Source of the DNA: Serinicoccus hydrothermalis | GTDB taxonomy: Bacteria > Actinomycetota > Actinomycetes > Actinomycetales > Dermatophilaceae | Direction of reading: 5' to 3' | DNA: 64,000 bases | Assembly (NCBI RefSeq): GCF_001685415.1 | Contig: NZ_CP014989.1 | Location: 1,984,001-2,048,000, forward strand | In this document: one piece after another, positions 1 through 8,591 of the stretch | How the letters are laid out: every line of letters begins with the position of its first letter | Position numbering within the stretch: the first letter of the stretch is position 1 | Position numbers and translations under genes: made by a program | Notes under the pieces: model-generated | Database searches by the model: none | Told to the model about the DNA's origin: nothing | What the model saw: only the letters and a program-made list of their open reading frames with translations

Positions 1-504
1 CCCGAAGCCGCCCATCCCCAGCAGCTGCGCCGCGGCGCGGGGCCGCGCGAGCAGGTCGGTGGGCCGGTCGAAGTTGCGGTCGATGAAGTGCGGCATCTCG
101 GCGAGGTAGAGCCGCCGCAGCCAGCCCACGAACTCGTCGAAGGCGGCGGCGTCCACGCTGCCGCACTCGCGGTGGATCTCCTCGCGCATCGCCGCGTGCC
201 CGTGGCGCACGTCGAGCGTGGAGCCGTCGGCGAAGAAGCCGCGGTATGCCGGGTCCAGCAGCTGCAGGTCGAGCCGCTGCGCGAGGCTGGACCCCGCGGC
301 CCGCAGCGGCCGGTCGATGAGGTCCGGCATCGTCAGCACGGTCGGCCCGGTGTCGAAGGTGAAGCCGTCCTGGGTCAGCCTGCCGGCGCGGCCGCCCGGG
401 ACCTGCTCGCGCTCGACGACGGTGACCCGGTGCCCGTCCCCGACGAGGTGGCAGGCCGCGGCGAGGCCGGCGAGGCCGGCGCCCACGACGACGACGTGGC
501 TCAT
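1..504 (-). CDS. crtI: Phytoene desaturase CrtI, N-terminal part (cut by window edge)
   Basis: Carotenoid biosynthesis: FAD-dependent desaturation of phytoene. The 168 visible N-terminal residues open with the dinucleotide-binding glycine motif VVGAGLAGLAAA, followed by VVEREQVPGGRAGR and then FDTGPTVLTMP, the order typical of CrtI-type desaturases; the rest lies beyond base 1. Its ATG (502-504) overlaps the stop of the upstream idi-crtE fusion as ATGA, so the two are translationally coupled and in one transcription unit. A phytoene synthase gene is expected nearby but is not in the window. A related CrtI-type oxidase or ketolase cannot be excluded from this fragment alone. Confidence 0.88.
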   Translation of the reverse strand, partial: MSHVVVVGAGLAGLAAACHLVGDGHRVTVVEREQVPGGRAGRLTQDGFTFDTGPTVLTMPDLIDRPLRAAGSSLAQRLDLQLLDPAYRGFFADGSTLDVRHGHAAMREEIHRECGSVDAAAFDEFVGWLRRLYLAEMPHFIDRNFDRPTDLLARPRAAAQLLGMGGFG

Positions 505-2153
505 GCGTCCCGCCAGGCGATCGCCCGCGCCTCGTCCCGGAGGCCGGCGATGCCCTCCTCGGTGAGCACCTCGGCCCGCAGCGCCGCCTCGGCGGCGTCG
601 ACCTCCTCGCGGATACGGCGCTCGAGGTCCTCCCGGACCCCGGCCGCCTCCAGCGCCTCCTGGAGCACGCCGACGTCCTCCGGGCGGGCCTGCGGCGTGC
701 CGACCCGGGCCATCGCGACGGCGGCCGGGCCGGTCAGCCGCTCGGCGCCGAGCACCCAGATGAGGGTGGTCTTGCCCTCGCGCAGGTCGTCGCCGCTGGG
801 CTTGCCGGTGCGCTCCGGCTCGCCCCAGACCCCGAGGATGTCGTCGCGCCAGGCGAAGGCGCGCCCGAGGTGGGCGCCGTAGCGGGCGAGCGCCTCGCGC
901 TGCTCGCCGTCGGCGATCGCGGCCAGCGAGCCCAGCTGCAGCGGCCGCTCGATCGTGTAGGCCCCCGACTTCAGGGCGGCCACCGCCTCGGCGTGCGCGA
1001 GGTCGCGCCGCCCGGCGGCCGAGCCGGTGAGGTCGCCCCGCTGGCCGGCGATGAGCTCGAGGTTGAGCTCGTACCAGTAGTCGCGCATCGTGCTCGGCAG
1101 CGGGTTGACCAGGCGGTCGGCGAGCGAGTGCGCCAGGTCACCCAGCAGGATCGCGATGTTCTCGCCGAAGCGCTCGGCGCGTCCCTGGCCGCCGCCCTCC
1201 CGGTGCCGGCGGGCCGCGACGACGTGCGCGGCGGGCGCACCCCGACGGGTGGACGACTGGTCCATGACGTCGTCGTGGATGAGCGCGAAGGCGTGCAACA
1301 TCTCCAGGGCCGCGGCGACGCGCACGAGGTCGTCGTGGCACTGCGAGCCGATCCGTCCCCCGGCGGCGACGAAGCCCCAGTGCCCCATGCGCGGTCGGAG
1401 CCGCTTGCCGCCGTTGGTCAGCACCGTCCGCAGCCAGCTGGGCAGGTCGCCCGGCTCGTCGGCGATGAGGTCGACCGGTCCGCTCGGGGCGAGGGTCGAC
1501 CACATCTGGTCGGTCCACGAGCACTCGGCCCCGATGAGCGACTCGACCCGGTCCAGCGTGGCCCGGGGCTCGGCACCACCCACCGCAGGCTCGGACGAGG
1601 GCTCCGGCCGCAGCGGGAGCCGCAGCCGCTCGGACTCCAGCAGCGTGACCTGCTCGACGGCCCAGGGGCTGTAGACACCCGGGACGGAGCGGACACCGGC
1701 GACGAGGTCGTCCCAGGGCACCCAGAGGTGCTCGGCCACCTCGGCCGGGTCGGGCGACAGCTCGCCGCTCACCCGACCGGCGAAGACGGGGCACACCTCG
1801 TTCTCGACGATCCCGCTCGCGTCGGTCGCGCGGTAGGCGAAGGTGGGCAGCGCCAGCTGCAGGTCGGTGACGTCGACGCCCAGCTCCTCCTGCAGCCGCC
1901 GGCGCACCGCGGCGCCGTCCGGCTCGTCCGGTCGGGGGTGGCCGCAGCAGGCGTTGGTCCACACGCCCGGCCAGGTCCGCTTGGACAGCGCCCGCCGGGT
2001 GAGCAGCACCCGACCCTGGTCGTCGAAGAGGTAGAGCGAGAAGGCGCGGTGCCGGGGCGTCGAGGTCGTGTGCACATCTGGCCGGGGGGCCGTGCCGACC
2101 GGGTGCCCGTCGTCGTCCACGAGCACGACCAGGTCCTGGACCACGTCGGTCAT
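501..2153 (-). CDS. idi-crtE: IPP isomerase / geranylgeranyl-diphosphate synthase fusion
   Basis: A 550-residue two-domain isoprenoid enzyme. Residues 1 to about 180 are a type I (Nudix) isopentenyl-diphosphate isomerase with the active-site segment TNACCGHP near residues 67-73 and IVENEVCPVF, which carries the catalytic Glu region of the family. From about residue 200 a polyprenyl synthase follows: GGKRLRPRM, first Asp-rich motif LIHDDVMDQSSTRRG, and second motif AWRDDILGVWG with TGKPSGDDLREGKTT. Together they would isomerise IPP to DMAPP and condense the units to GGPP for carotenoids. The ATG at 2153 has an AAGGGAG ribosome site about 6 nt upstream. The stop overlaps the crtI start. The two activities are usually separate proteins; no stop or frame break separates the domains here. 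Confidence 0.93.
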   Translation of the reverse strand: MTDVVQDLVVLVDDDGHPVGTAPRPDVHTTSTPRHRAFSLYLFDDQGRVLLTRRALSKRTWPGVWTNACCGHPRPDEPDGAAVRRRLQEELGVDVTDLQLALPTFAYRATDASGIVENEVCPVFAGRVSGELSPDPAEVAEHLWVPWDDLVAGVRSVPGVYSPWAVEQVTLLESERLRLPLRPEPSSEPAVGGAEPRATLDRVESLIGAECSWTDQMWSTLAPSGPVDLIADEPGDLPSWLRTVLTNGGKRLRPRMGHWGFVAAGGRIGSQCHDDLVRVAAALEMLHAFALIHDDVMDQSSTRRGAPAAHVVAARRHREGGGQGRAERFGENIAILLGDLAHSLADRLVNPLPSTMRDYWYELNLELIAGQRGDLTGSAAGRRDLAHAEAVAALKSGAYTIERPLQLGSLAAIADGEQREALARYGAHLGRAFAWRDDILGVWGEPERTGKPSGDDLREGKTTLIWVLGAERLTGPAAVAMARVGTPQARPEDVGVLQEALEAAGVREDLERRIREEVDAAEAALRAEVLTEEGIAGLRDEARAIAWRDA

Positions 2154-2310
2154 CTGAGCTCCCTTGCGGTCGGTGAATCCCAGAGGACAAGCGTAGGTCG
2201 CATGTCACCCGGGCGCGCGTCGCGGGTCCACAGCAGGCTCACAGGTCGAGCATGGGTGGGTGCTACGAGACGTCCCTAGCGTGGACGCCACCCACACCGA
2301 GGAGAGCGCC

Positions 2311-3306
2311 GTGACACCCAGGACCCAGCCACGCACCTACGAGGGGCGCGCCCTGCCGCGCCCCGACGACGACCTCGAGGACCAGGGCCTGGCCTTCGAC
2401 GTCGGCACGCTGCTCAGCCGCCGCCGCGCGCTGGGCCTGCTCGGGCTCGGTGCGGCCGGCACGCTGGCCGCCTGCGCCCCGGCCAGCAGCGGCTCGACCG
2501 CGGCCTCCTCGAGCACGACCTCGGCGGCGGCGACCACCGCGGACGACGCGGCCGCGACCAGCAGCGCCGACCTCACCGAGATCCCCGACGAGACCGCGGG
2601 CCCCTACCCCGGCGACGGCTCCAACGGCGCCGACGTGCTGGAGCAGAGCGGGGTGGTCCGCTCGGACCTGACCAGCAGCTTCGGTGACTCCGCCGGGGGC
2701 ACGGCCACGGGCATACCCATGACGCTGGAGCTGACCCTGCTCGACATCGCGGCCGGCGGTGGACCGATGACCGGTGCCGCGGTCTACGTCTGGCACTGCA
2801 CCGACAGCGGGCTCTACTCGATGTACTCCTCCGGCGTCGAGGACGAGAACTTCCTGCGCGGTGTCCAGGTCAGCGACGGCGACGGGCTGGTGCGCTTCAC
2901 GAGCATCGTGCCCGGCTGTTACGCCGGCCGGTGGCCGCACATCCACTTCGAGGTCTACCCGGACGAGGCGAGCATCACCGACTCGACCAACGCCGTCAGC
3001 ACCTCGCAGGTCGCGCTGCCGCAGGGCATGTCGGAGACGGTCTACGCCACCAGCGGTTACGAAGGGTCCAGCGCCAACCTCGGCCGGCTCACGCTCGCCA
3101 CCGACAACGTCTTCGGCGACGACGGCGCGGTGCACCAGCTCGCGACCGTCTCGGGCGACACGACCGCGGGGTATGTCGTGCGCCTCACCGTGCCCATCGA
3201 CACGACCACCGCGCCCCAGTCCGGCGGGGCCGGCGGCGGTGGGCAGGGCGGACCCGGCGGTCAGGGAGTCCCGGGCGGGCAGGGCGGGCCTCCCCCGGGA
3301 GGCTGA
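2311..3306 (+). CDS. Secreted intradiol ring-cleavage dioxygenase-like lipoprotein
   Basis: 331 residues from GTG 2311, chosen because GAGGAGAG sits just upstream; an ATG-type start further upstream has no such site. The N-terminus carries a twin-arginine-like SRRRALG, a hydrophobic stretch and a lipobox (LAAC), indicating Tat export and lipidation. A Ser/Thr/Ala-rich linker precedes ETAGPYPGDGSNGADV and the intradiol dioxygenase core: VYVWHCTDSGLYSMY (Tyr ligand) and CYAGRWPHIHFEVY (Tyr plus His-x-His ligands for Fe3+). All four non-haem iron ligands appear present. The tail is Gly/Gln/Pro-rich. Cytosolic family members open catechol or protocatechuate rings; the substrate of this exported branch is unknown. 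Convergent with the next gene, 3 bp apart. Confidence 0.85.
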   Translation: MTPRTQPRTYEGRALPRPDDDLEDQGLAFDVGTLLSRRRALGLLGLGAAGTLAACAPASSGSTAASSSTTSAAATTADDAAATSSADLTEIPDETAGPYPGDGSNGADVLEQSGVVRSDLTSSFGDSAGGTATGIPMTLELTLLDIAAGGGPMTGAAVYVWHCTDSGLYSMYSSGVEDENFLRGVQVSDGDGLVRFTSIVPGCYAGRWPHIHFEVYPDEASITDSTNAVSTSQVALPQGMSETVYATSGYEGSSANLGRLTLATDNVFGDDGAVHQLATVSGDTTAGYVVRLTVPIDTTTAPQSGGAGGGGQGGPGGQGVPGGQGGPPPGG

Positions 3307-3309
3307 GGG

Positions 3310-4671
3310 CTACGGGCAGGCGGTCACCACGTCGTAGACGTCGTCGGAGGTCTCGACCAGGGTGGTCACCGTGGCGTCCCCCTGGCCGAGGTAGTCGTTG
3401 CTGCCGACCGCGTAGAAGGGGTTGTAGGGGTCGACGCCGTAGCTCACGGCACGTCCCGCGCTCTCGTGCTCGGCGTTGGTGGCGCTGCCGCACCACGGGC
3501 CCTCCGGGTCGGTGGGCTCGGGGTCCGTGGGTTCCGGGTCGGACGGCTCCGGATCGGTCGGCTCCGGGTCCGTGGGCTCCGGGTCCGTGGGCTCGGGGTC
3601 GGTCGGTCCGGTCCCGGCCTCGACCCGGCGGTTGTGCTCGAAGAAGAAGTCGGTGAGGTAGGCCGGGTAGTCGATGCTGCTCGTCGAGATGTAGGCGCCG
3701 CCCGGCCCCTCGCCCGCCGGCCAGTTGTGCCCCAGCCCGGTGTTCTGGACCACGGAGACCCGGGGCCCGTCGCCGTCGGAGTAGATCGTCGCGCTCCCGG
3801 CCGTGCTGCTTCCCGGGACCCCTTCCAGGCTCTGCGTGGACACCGTCGAGGCGCCGTAGATGCCTGCCATGATCTGGCCGTTGAGCGTGTTGTAGCCCGG
3901 TGCCACCGTGGCGTCGTTGCTCCCGTAGACCACCGAGGTGAGCTGCGTGCCGAAGGCGTCGGCCCCCGACCCGGCGAAGCCGGTGCAGGTGTTCGTCCCG
4001 GCCGCCTTGCTCGTGGCGACGCTCGAGATCTGGCCGGAGGTGGTGCCGACCGTCGGCCCGGCGTTGATGCCGATGCCCGCGAAGACGTCGGGGGCCAGGC
4101 AGCCCATGACCATGGTCTCCCCACCGCCCGAGGACAGCCCGGACAGGTAGACCTGGTCCGGGTCCAGCCCGAGCGCCTCGCGGTCGGTGAGCTCGTCGAC
4201 CAGGCCGAGGAGGTTGTCGTCGTGCCGCGCCGGGTTGGTCCGCGAGTGGTTGCCGTCGTAGTAGTCCCAGCAGCCGAAGATCACCCCGCCGTTCGGGGCG
4301 TCGGGCAGCGCGACGACCATGCCGTAGTCGTCCGCGGTCTGCTGCCAGTTGGCGCCGGTGCGCAGCGTGGACGCCGTCTGCGCGCAGCCGTGCAGGCTGA
4401 CCATGAGCGCCCGGCCGGAGGAGAGCGCCGGCGCGCTCTGCGGCACGTAGAGCTGCACGGACATGCCGGCGATCGTCTCCGTCGACCACCCCTCGGCGTC
4501 CGACCCGCCGCCACCGCCGCCCCCGCCCTCGCAGCCGGGCAGGGTGTCGAAGGGCGGGTCGCAGGGCAGCGCCTCCGCCGCGGGCAGGGCGCTCACGACC
4601 GGGACCGCGAGGGCGAGGGACAGGACGCCGCCGAGGGCGAGCGCGGGCATACCGGAACGTGGTCTCCGCAT
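3310..4671 (-). CDS. Secreted PHB depolymerase / feruloyl-esterase-like alpha/beta hydrolase
   Basis: 453 residues. A cleavable signal peptide (about residues 1-34) is followed by a Gly-rich stretch and an esterase domain with the oxyanion region SLHGCAQTA and nucleophile elbow G-L-S-S-G (Ser170), typical of the short-chain PHA depolymerase / LpqC / feruloyl esterase group. A late His (GLGHNWPAGEG) can complete the triad. A TDPEP repeat linker (about seven copies, one as SDPEP) joins a small Cys-containing C-terminal domain that resembles the putative polymer-binding tails of extracellular depolymerases. GGAGG lies about 8 nt before the ATG. Likely degrades an extracellular polyester or plant ester; the substrate cannot be fixed from sequence. 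Confidence 0.85.
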   Translation of the reverse strand: MRRPRSGMPALALGGVLSLALAVPVVSALPAAEALPCDPPFDTLPGCEGGGGGGGGSDAEGWSTETIAGMSVQLYVPQSAPALSSGRALMVSLHGCAQTASTLRTGANWQQTADDYGMVVALPDAPNGGVIFGCWDYYDGNHSRTNPARHDDNLLGLVDELTDREALGLDPDQVYLSGLSSGGGETMVMGCLAPDVFAGIGINAGPTVGTTSGQISSVATSKAAGTNTCTGFAGSGADAFGTQLTSVVYGSNDATVAPGYNTLNGQIMAGIYGASTVSTQSLEGVPGSSTAGSATIYSDGDGPRVSVVQNTGLGHNWPAGEGPGGAYISTSSIDYPAYLTDFFFEHNRRVEAGTGPTDPEPTDPEPTDPEPTDPEPSDPEPTDPEPTDPEGPWCGSATNAEHESAGRAVSYGVDPYNPFYAVGSNDYLGQGDATVTTLVETSDDVYDVVTACP

Positions 4672-4790
4672 GAACGAACCTCCAGGTCGGGTCGACGACG
4701 GTGTCGACGCGGGTCTGCTCCGACCCGCCCGTCGACCTTAACCTGAAAGGTGATTCATGTCTCGGCGACGCCCGTGGCCGCCCCGGTGGT

Positions 4791-5906
4791 TCAGCGCTGC
4801 GGCAGCTCCCGCTTCTCCGCGCCGACGTACTCGCTCAGCGGGCGGATGAGGGCGTTGGCACCCTGCTGCTCCCGGATGTGCGCCGTCCACCCGGTGATCC
4901 GGGCCATGACGAACAGCGGCGTGAACATCGGGATGTCGAAGCCCATGAGGTGGTAGGTCGGACCGGCCGGGTAGTCGAGGTTGGGGTGGATGTTCTTGCG
5001 CTCGAGCATGGCGTCCTTGAGCCGGTCGTAGGTCGCCAGCAGGTCGGCGTGGTCGTCGCCCGCGAAGGTGCGCAGCGCGGCGTCCATCGTCGGCACCCGC
5101 GAGTCACCGGTCTTGTAGACCCGGTGGCCGAAGCCCATGATCTTGCGCTTCTCCGCCAGCGCGGTGTCCAGCCACGCCTCGGCGTTGTCGGCGTCGCCGA
5201 CCTCGCTGAGCATGTGCATGACCGCCTCGTTGGCGCCACCGTGCAGCGGGCCCTTGAGCGCCCCGATCGCCGCGGTGACGGCGCTGTAGACGTCGGAGAG
5301 GGTCGAGGTGACCACGCGGGCGGTGAAGGTCGAGGCGTTGAAGGAGTGCTCGGCATACAACGTCATCGACGTCTCGAAGGCCGTGACCGTGGCCTCGTCG
5401 GGGGCCTCCCCGAAGGTCATGGCCAGGAAGTTCTCCGAGTAGCCCAGCGCCGGGTCCGGCGCGATCGGCTCCTGGCCGCGGCGGCGGCGCTGCTCGATCG
5501 CGACGATCGTCGGGAGCTGGGCGAAGAGCGAGACGGAGACCGCGAGCGTGTCCTCCGGGTCGTCGGACTCCGAGCGCGGGTCGTTGGCCCCGAGCCAGCT
5601 CACGGCGGTGCGCACCGAGTCCATGGGGTGGCAGTCCTCGGGCAGCCCGCGCAGGACCTCGACCAGCTCGTCCGGGACGGCGCGCAGCCCGCGCTCGGTC
5701 TCGGTGAAGGTGGCGAGCTCGTCCTGCGTCGGCAGCTCACCGTGCCACAGCAGCCAGGCGACCTCCTCGAAGGAGCACTGCGCGGCGAGGTCCTGGACCG
5801 GGTAGCCGCGGTAGATGAGGGTGCTGGTCTCGGCGTCGACCTTGGAGACGGAGGTCTCGTCGACGACGACGCCGGCGAGCCCGCGGTGGATGGTGGTGTC
5901 GGACAT
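4791..5906 (-). CDS. prpC: 2-Methylcitrate synthase
   Basis: Condenses propionyl-CoA with oxaloacetate in the methylcitrate cycle. 371 residues, the length of the short bacterial citrate synthase family. Seen: LIYRGYPVQDLA near the N-terminus, LKGPLHGGANEAVM (catalytic His region), MGFGHRVYKTGDSRV (second His) and PAGPTYHLMGF. ATG at 5906 with GGAAGGG just upstream. It is the last gene of prpD-prpB-prpC, only 14 nt after prpB, which is why methylcitrate rather than ordinary citrate synthase is called. No clear terminator is visible in the 119 bp downstream. Confidence 0.95.
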   Translation of the reverse strand: MSDTTIHRGLAGVVVDETSVSKVDAETSTLIYRGYPVQDLAAQCSFEEVAWLLWHGELPTQDELATFTETERGLRAVPDELVEVLRGLPEDCHPMDSVRTAVSWLGANDPRSESDDPEDTLAVSVSLFAQLPTIVAIEQRRRRGQEPIAPDPALGYSENFLAMTFGEAPDEATVTAFETSMTLYAEHSFNASTFTARVVTSTLSDVYSAVTAAIGALKGPLHGGANEAVMHMLSEVGDADNAEAWLDTALAEKRKIMGFGHRVYKTGDSRVPTMDAALRTFAGDDHADLLATYDRLKDAMLERKNIHPNLDYPAGPTYHLMGFDIPMFTPLFVMARITGWTAHIREQQGANALIRPLSEYVGAEKRELPQR

Positions 5907-5920
5907 GGTGGATCCCTTCC

Positions 5921-6841
5921 TCAGTGGTCGCCGGGGACGGCGAAGTCGAAGATGTCGGCGTCGAAGCTGCTGTAGTCGGCATACCGCAGCACCTCGTAGA
6001 GACGGGCGCGGGTCTGCATCTGCGGGACGAGCTCGGCCTGCGTGCCCTCCTGCGCGATCGTGGCGAGCGAGGCCTCGATGGCGCCCATCGCCAGGCGCTG
6101 CAGGGTGACCGGGTAGATCACCATGGACACGCCGGCGTCCGCGAGCTGGGCGGTCGTGAACAGCTCGCTCTGCCCGAACTCGGTCATGTTGGCGAGGATG
6201 GGCACGTCGAGCGCCGTGGCGAAGGCCTCGAACTCGGAGAGGTCCTTGAGCGCCTCGGGGAAGATGACGTCCGCCCCCGCGTCGGCGTAGGCCTTCGCCC
6301 GCTCCAGCGCCGCGTCGAAGCCCTCGACGGCGCGGGCGTCGGTGCGGGCGCAGAGGACGAACTCGGGGTCGGTGCGCGCCACGACCGCGGCCCGCACCCG
6401 GCGCAGCATCTCCTCGGTGGAGACGACCTGCTTGCCGTCGAGGTGGCCGCAGCGCTTGGGGTTGACCTGGTCCTCCAGGTGGGCCCCGGCCAGCCCGGCG
6501 CGCTCCAGGCCGGTGACGGTCCGCGCGACGTTGCTCGGCTCGCCGAAACCGGTGTCCGCGTCGATGAACGCGGGGAGCGAGGTCATACCCGCGATCTCCT
6601 GGCCGCGCCCGATGACCTCGCTGGCCGTCGTCAGCCCGATGTCGGGCAGCCCGCGCTCGGCCGCGAGGACCGAGCCGGAGATGTAGACGCCCTCGAAGCC
6701 GGCCTGCTCGATGAGGGGCACGGACAGCGGCGTGAACGCACCGACATACCGCTGGATCCGCCCGGACGCGAGCCCGGCGCGGAACGCCTGACGGCGCCGG
6801 GTCGGCGCGAGGACGCCGTCGCTCGCCTCGGCCGCGCTCAC
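5921..6841 (-). CDS. prpB: 2-Methylisocitrate lyase
   Basis: Cleaves 2-methylisocitrate to pyruvate and succinate, the last step of the methylcitrate cycle. 306 residues of the isocitrate lyase/PEP mutase superfamily: [32 protein letters not shown] (metal-binding Asp), and [12 protein letters not shown], where KRCGH carries the active-site Cys. The GTG start (6839-6841) overlaps the prpD stop as GTGA, implying translational coupling in the prp operon. Confidence 0.95.
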   Translation of the reverse strand: MSAAEASDGVLAPTRRRQAFRAGLASGRIQRYVGAFTPLSVPLIEQAGFEGVYISGSVLAAERGLPDIGLTTASEVIGRGQEIAGMTSLPAFIDADTGFGEPSNVARTVTGLERAGLAGAHLEDQVNPKRCGHLDGKQVVSTEEMLRRVRAAVVARTDPEFVLCARTDARAVEGFDAALERAKAYADAGADVIFPEALKDLSEFEAFATALDVPILANMTEFGQSELFTTAQLADAGVSMVIYPVTLQRLAMGAIEASLATIAQEGTQAELVPQMQTRARLYEVLRYADYSSFDADIFDFAVPGDH

Positions 6842-8343
6842 CGGAAGATCCCCTGCGGGCCGACCTCGAGGGTGAGGGCGTCGGCGACGACGTTGAGCTC
6901 GTGCAGCCGTCCGGCCGGGAGGTCGGCCAGGCCGGAGACGACCTCGAGGAAGCGGTCCTGCTCGGCCGGGCTCGCGACGCCCTCGGCGAGGGTGCGGAAC
7001 TTGGTGACGTACTGCTCCCGCGCGAAGGGCCGGGCCCCGGCCGGGTGCGCGTCCGCGACCGCGAGCTCATCCGCGACCACCGTGCCGTCCTGGAGCGTGA
7101 TCTCGACCCGGCCGCCGAAGGCCGGCTCGGTCGCGTGGTAGGCCTCGGTCCAGCGTGGGTCCTCCACGGTGCTGATCTTGTGCCACAGCTCGACGGTCGA
7201 GGGGCGGCCCGCGCGCTCGGGGGTGTAGGAGTCGACGTGGTGCCAGTCGCCGTCCTCGAGCGCCACCGCGAAGATGTACATGATCGAGTGGTCCAGGGTC
7301 TCGCGGGAGGCCTTGGGGTCCATCTTCTGGGGGTCGTTGGCCCCGGTGCCGATGACGTAGTGCGTGTGGTGGCTGGTCTGGATGAGGACCGACTCGACCT
7401 GCGACAGGTCCGGCACCTGCTCGCGCAGCCGCACCGCGAGGTCGATGAGCGCCTGGCTCTGGTACTCGGCGGAGTACTCCTTGGTGTAGGTCCGCAGGAT
7501 CGCCCGCTTGGGCTCGCCCGGGCCGGGCAGCGGCACCTGGTAGTGCGCGTCCTTGCCGTCCAGCATCCAGGCGATGACGCCGTCCTCGCCCTCGTAGATC
7601 GGCGCCGGCGCACCCTCACCCCGCACCGCCCGGTCGAAGGCCTCGATCGCGGCCTTGCCGGCGTAGGCCGGGGCATACGCCTTCCAGCTGGAGATCTCGC
7701 CCTTGCGCGACTGCCGGGTCGCGGTCGTCGTGTGCAGCGCCTGGCCGATCGCCTGGTAGGTCACCTCGGTCGGCGCCCCGAGCAGGGTCCCGAGCCCGGC
7801 CGCGGCGGACGGGCCGAGGTGGGCAACGTGGTCGATCTTGTGCGCGTGCAAGCTGATCGCGCGGACCAGGTCGACCTGGATCTCGTATCCGGTCGCGAGC
7901 GCCCGCAGCAGGCTCGCACCGTCGGCGCCGACGTGCTGGGCGACCGCCAGGATCGGCGGGATGTTGTCACCGGGATGGGAGTACTCCGCGGCGAGGAAGG
8001 TGTCGTGGTAGTCCAGCTCGCGGACCGCGGTGCCGTTGGCCCAGGCCGCCCACTCCGGGGAGACCCGCGCCTCCGGGTCCCCGAAGATCGCCGCACCCTG
8101 CGCGCCGTCGGCAGGGGTGTGCCGGTGGGCGAGCGCCTGGTCGCGCGCCACGACCGCGGGGCGCCGGTTGACCGAGGCGAGCGCGACCGAGGCGTTGTCG
8201 ATGACCCGGTTGATCACCATGTCGGCGACCTCGGCCTCGACGGCGACCGGGTCGGCGGCGACCTCCGCGATCTTCCAGGCGAGCTGGTCCTCCCGGGCCA
8301 GCTCGTCGGCGCTGGGGTGGACGCGCACGTCGTGCGTGATCAT
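6838..8343 (-). CDS. prpD: 2-Methylcitrate dehydratase (MmgE/PrpD family)
   Basis: Dehydrates 2-methylcitrate to methylaconitate in propionate catabolism. 501 residues from ATG 8343 (MITHDV), chosen over in-frame upstream codons because GAGGAGA lies 6-7 nt before it. Family features: N-terminal [38 protein letters not shown] and [14 protein letters not shown], and the conserved C-terminal [10 protein letters not shown]. First gene of the prp operon; the 248 bp upstream, shared with the divergent antiporter gene, contains a 60-bp dispersed repeat. No PrpR-type regulator gene is adjacent. Confidence 0.94.
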   Translation of the reverse strand: MITHDVRVHPSADELAREDQLAWKIAEVAADPVAVEAEVADMVINRVIDNASVALASVNRRPAVVARDQALAHRHTPADGAQGAAIFGDPEARVSPEWAAWANGTAVRELDYHDTFLAAEYSHPGDNIPPILAVAQHVGADGASLLRALATGYEIQVDLVRAISLHAHKIDHVAHLGPSAAAGLGTLLGAPTEVTYQAIGQALHTTTATRQSRKGEISSWKAYAPAYAGKAAIEAFDRAVRGEGAPAPIYEGEDGVIAWMLDGKDAHYQVPLPGPGEPKRAILRTYTKEYSAEYQSQALIDLAVRLREQVPDLSQVESVLIQTSHHTHYVIGTGANDPQKMDPKASRETLDHSIMYIFAVALEDGDWHHVDSYTPERAGRPSTVELWHKISTVEDPRWTEAYHATEPAFGGRVEITLQDGTVVADELAVADAHPAGARPFAREQYVTKFRTLAEGVASPAEQDRFLEVVSGLADLPAGRLHELNVVADALTLEVGPQGIFR

Positions 8344-8493
8344 CACTTCTCCTCGGTGAGCGGAACGGTCGTGCCGCGCACGCCGGGGGCCGGCGTGGGC
8401 TCGCACGGTCGGGGTGAGCTGGCCCCAGGCTAGCCATGCCGCGAAAGTGCCGTAGCGTCAAGCCCGGGGTGAGGGCTCTCCCCGGCCCCCTCT

Positions 8494-8553
8494 GCCCGAA
8501 TTCGACCTCTGGTTCCGTCGCCCTGGCGAGCAGACGAGTAGTCGAATTCGGGC
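8494..8553. repeat. 60-bp palindrome-ended dispersed repeat, copy A
   Basis: A 60-bp element whose ends are perfect inverted repeats: GCCCGAATTCGAC at 8494-8506 and GTCGAATTCGGGC at 8541-8553. The interior contains CCTCTGG, CGTCGCC and TGGCGAGCA in the same order and spacing as two copies at 35658-35790. It lies in the divergent promoter region between prpD and the antiporter gene. REP-like or protein-binding; no transposase is near. Confidence 0.8.
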
Positions 8554-8591
8554 GAGGGGGGCCGGATCGGGCGAGGGGGGAGAATGGGCCC

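Noticed and set aside
3476-3661. Gly/Ser repeat frame as a separate small protein
   Set aside because: It is the antisense reading of the TDPEP linker of the PHB-depolymerase-like gene.
8571-8582. 12-bp match (GCGAGGGGGGAG) to the tRNA-Leu 3' end as an attachment site
   Set aside because: Dominated by a G-run and better explained as the ribosome-binding region of the antiporter gene; no flanking similarity.
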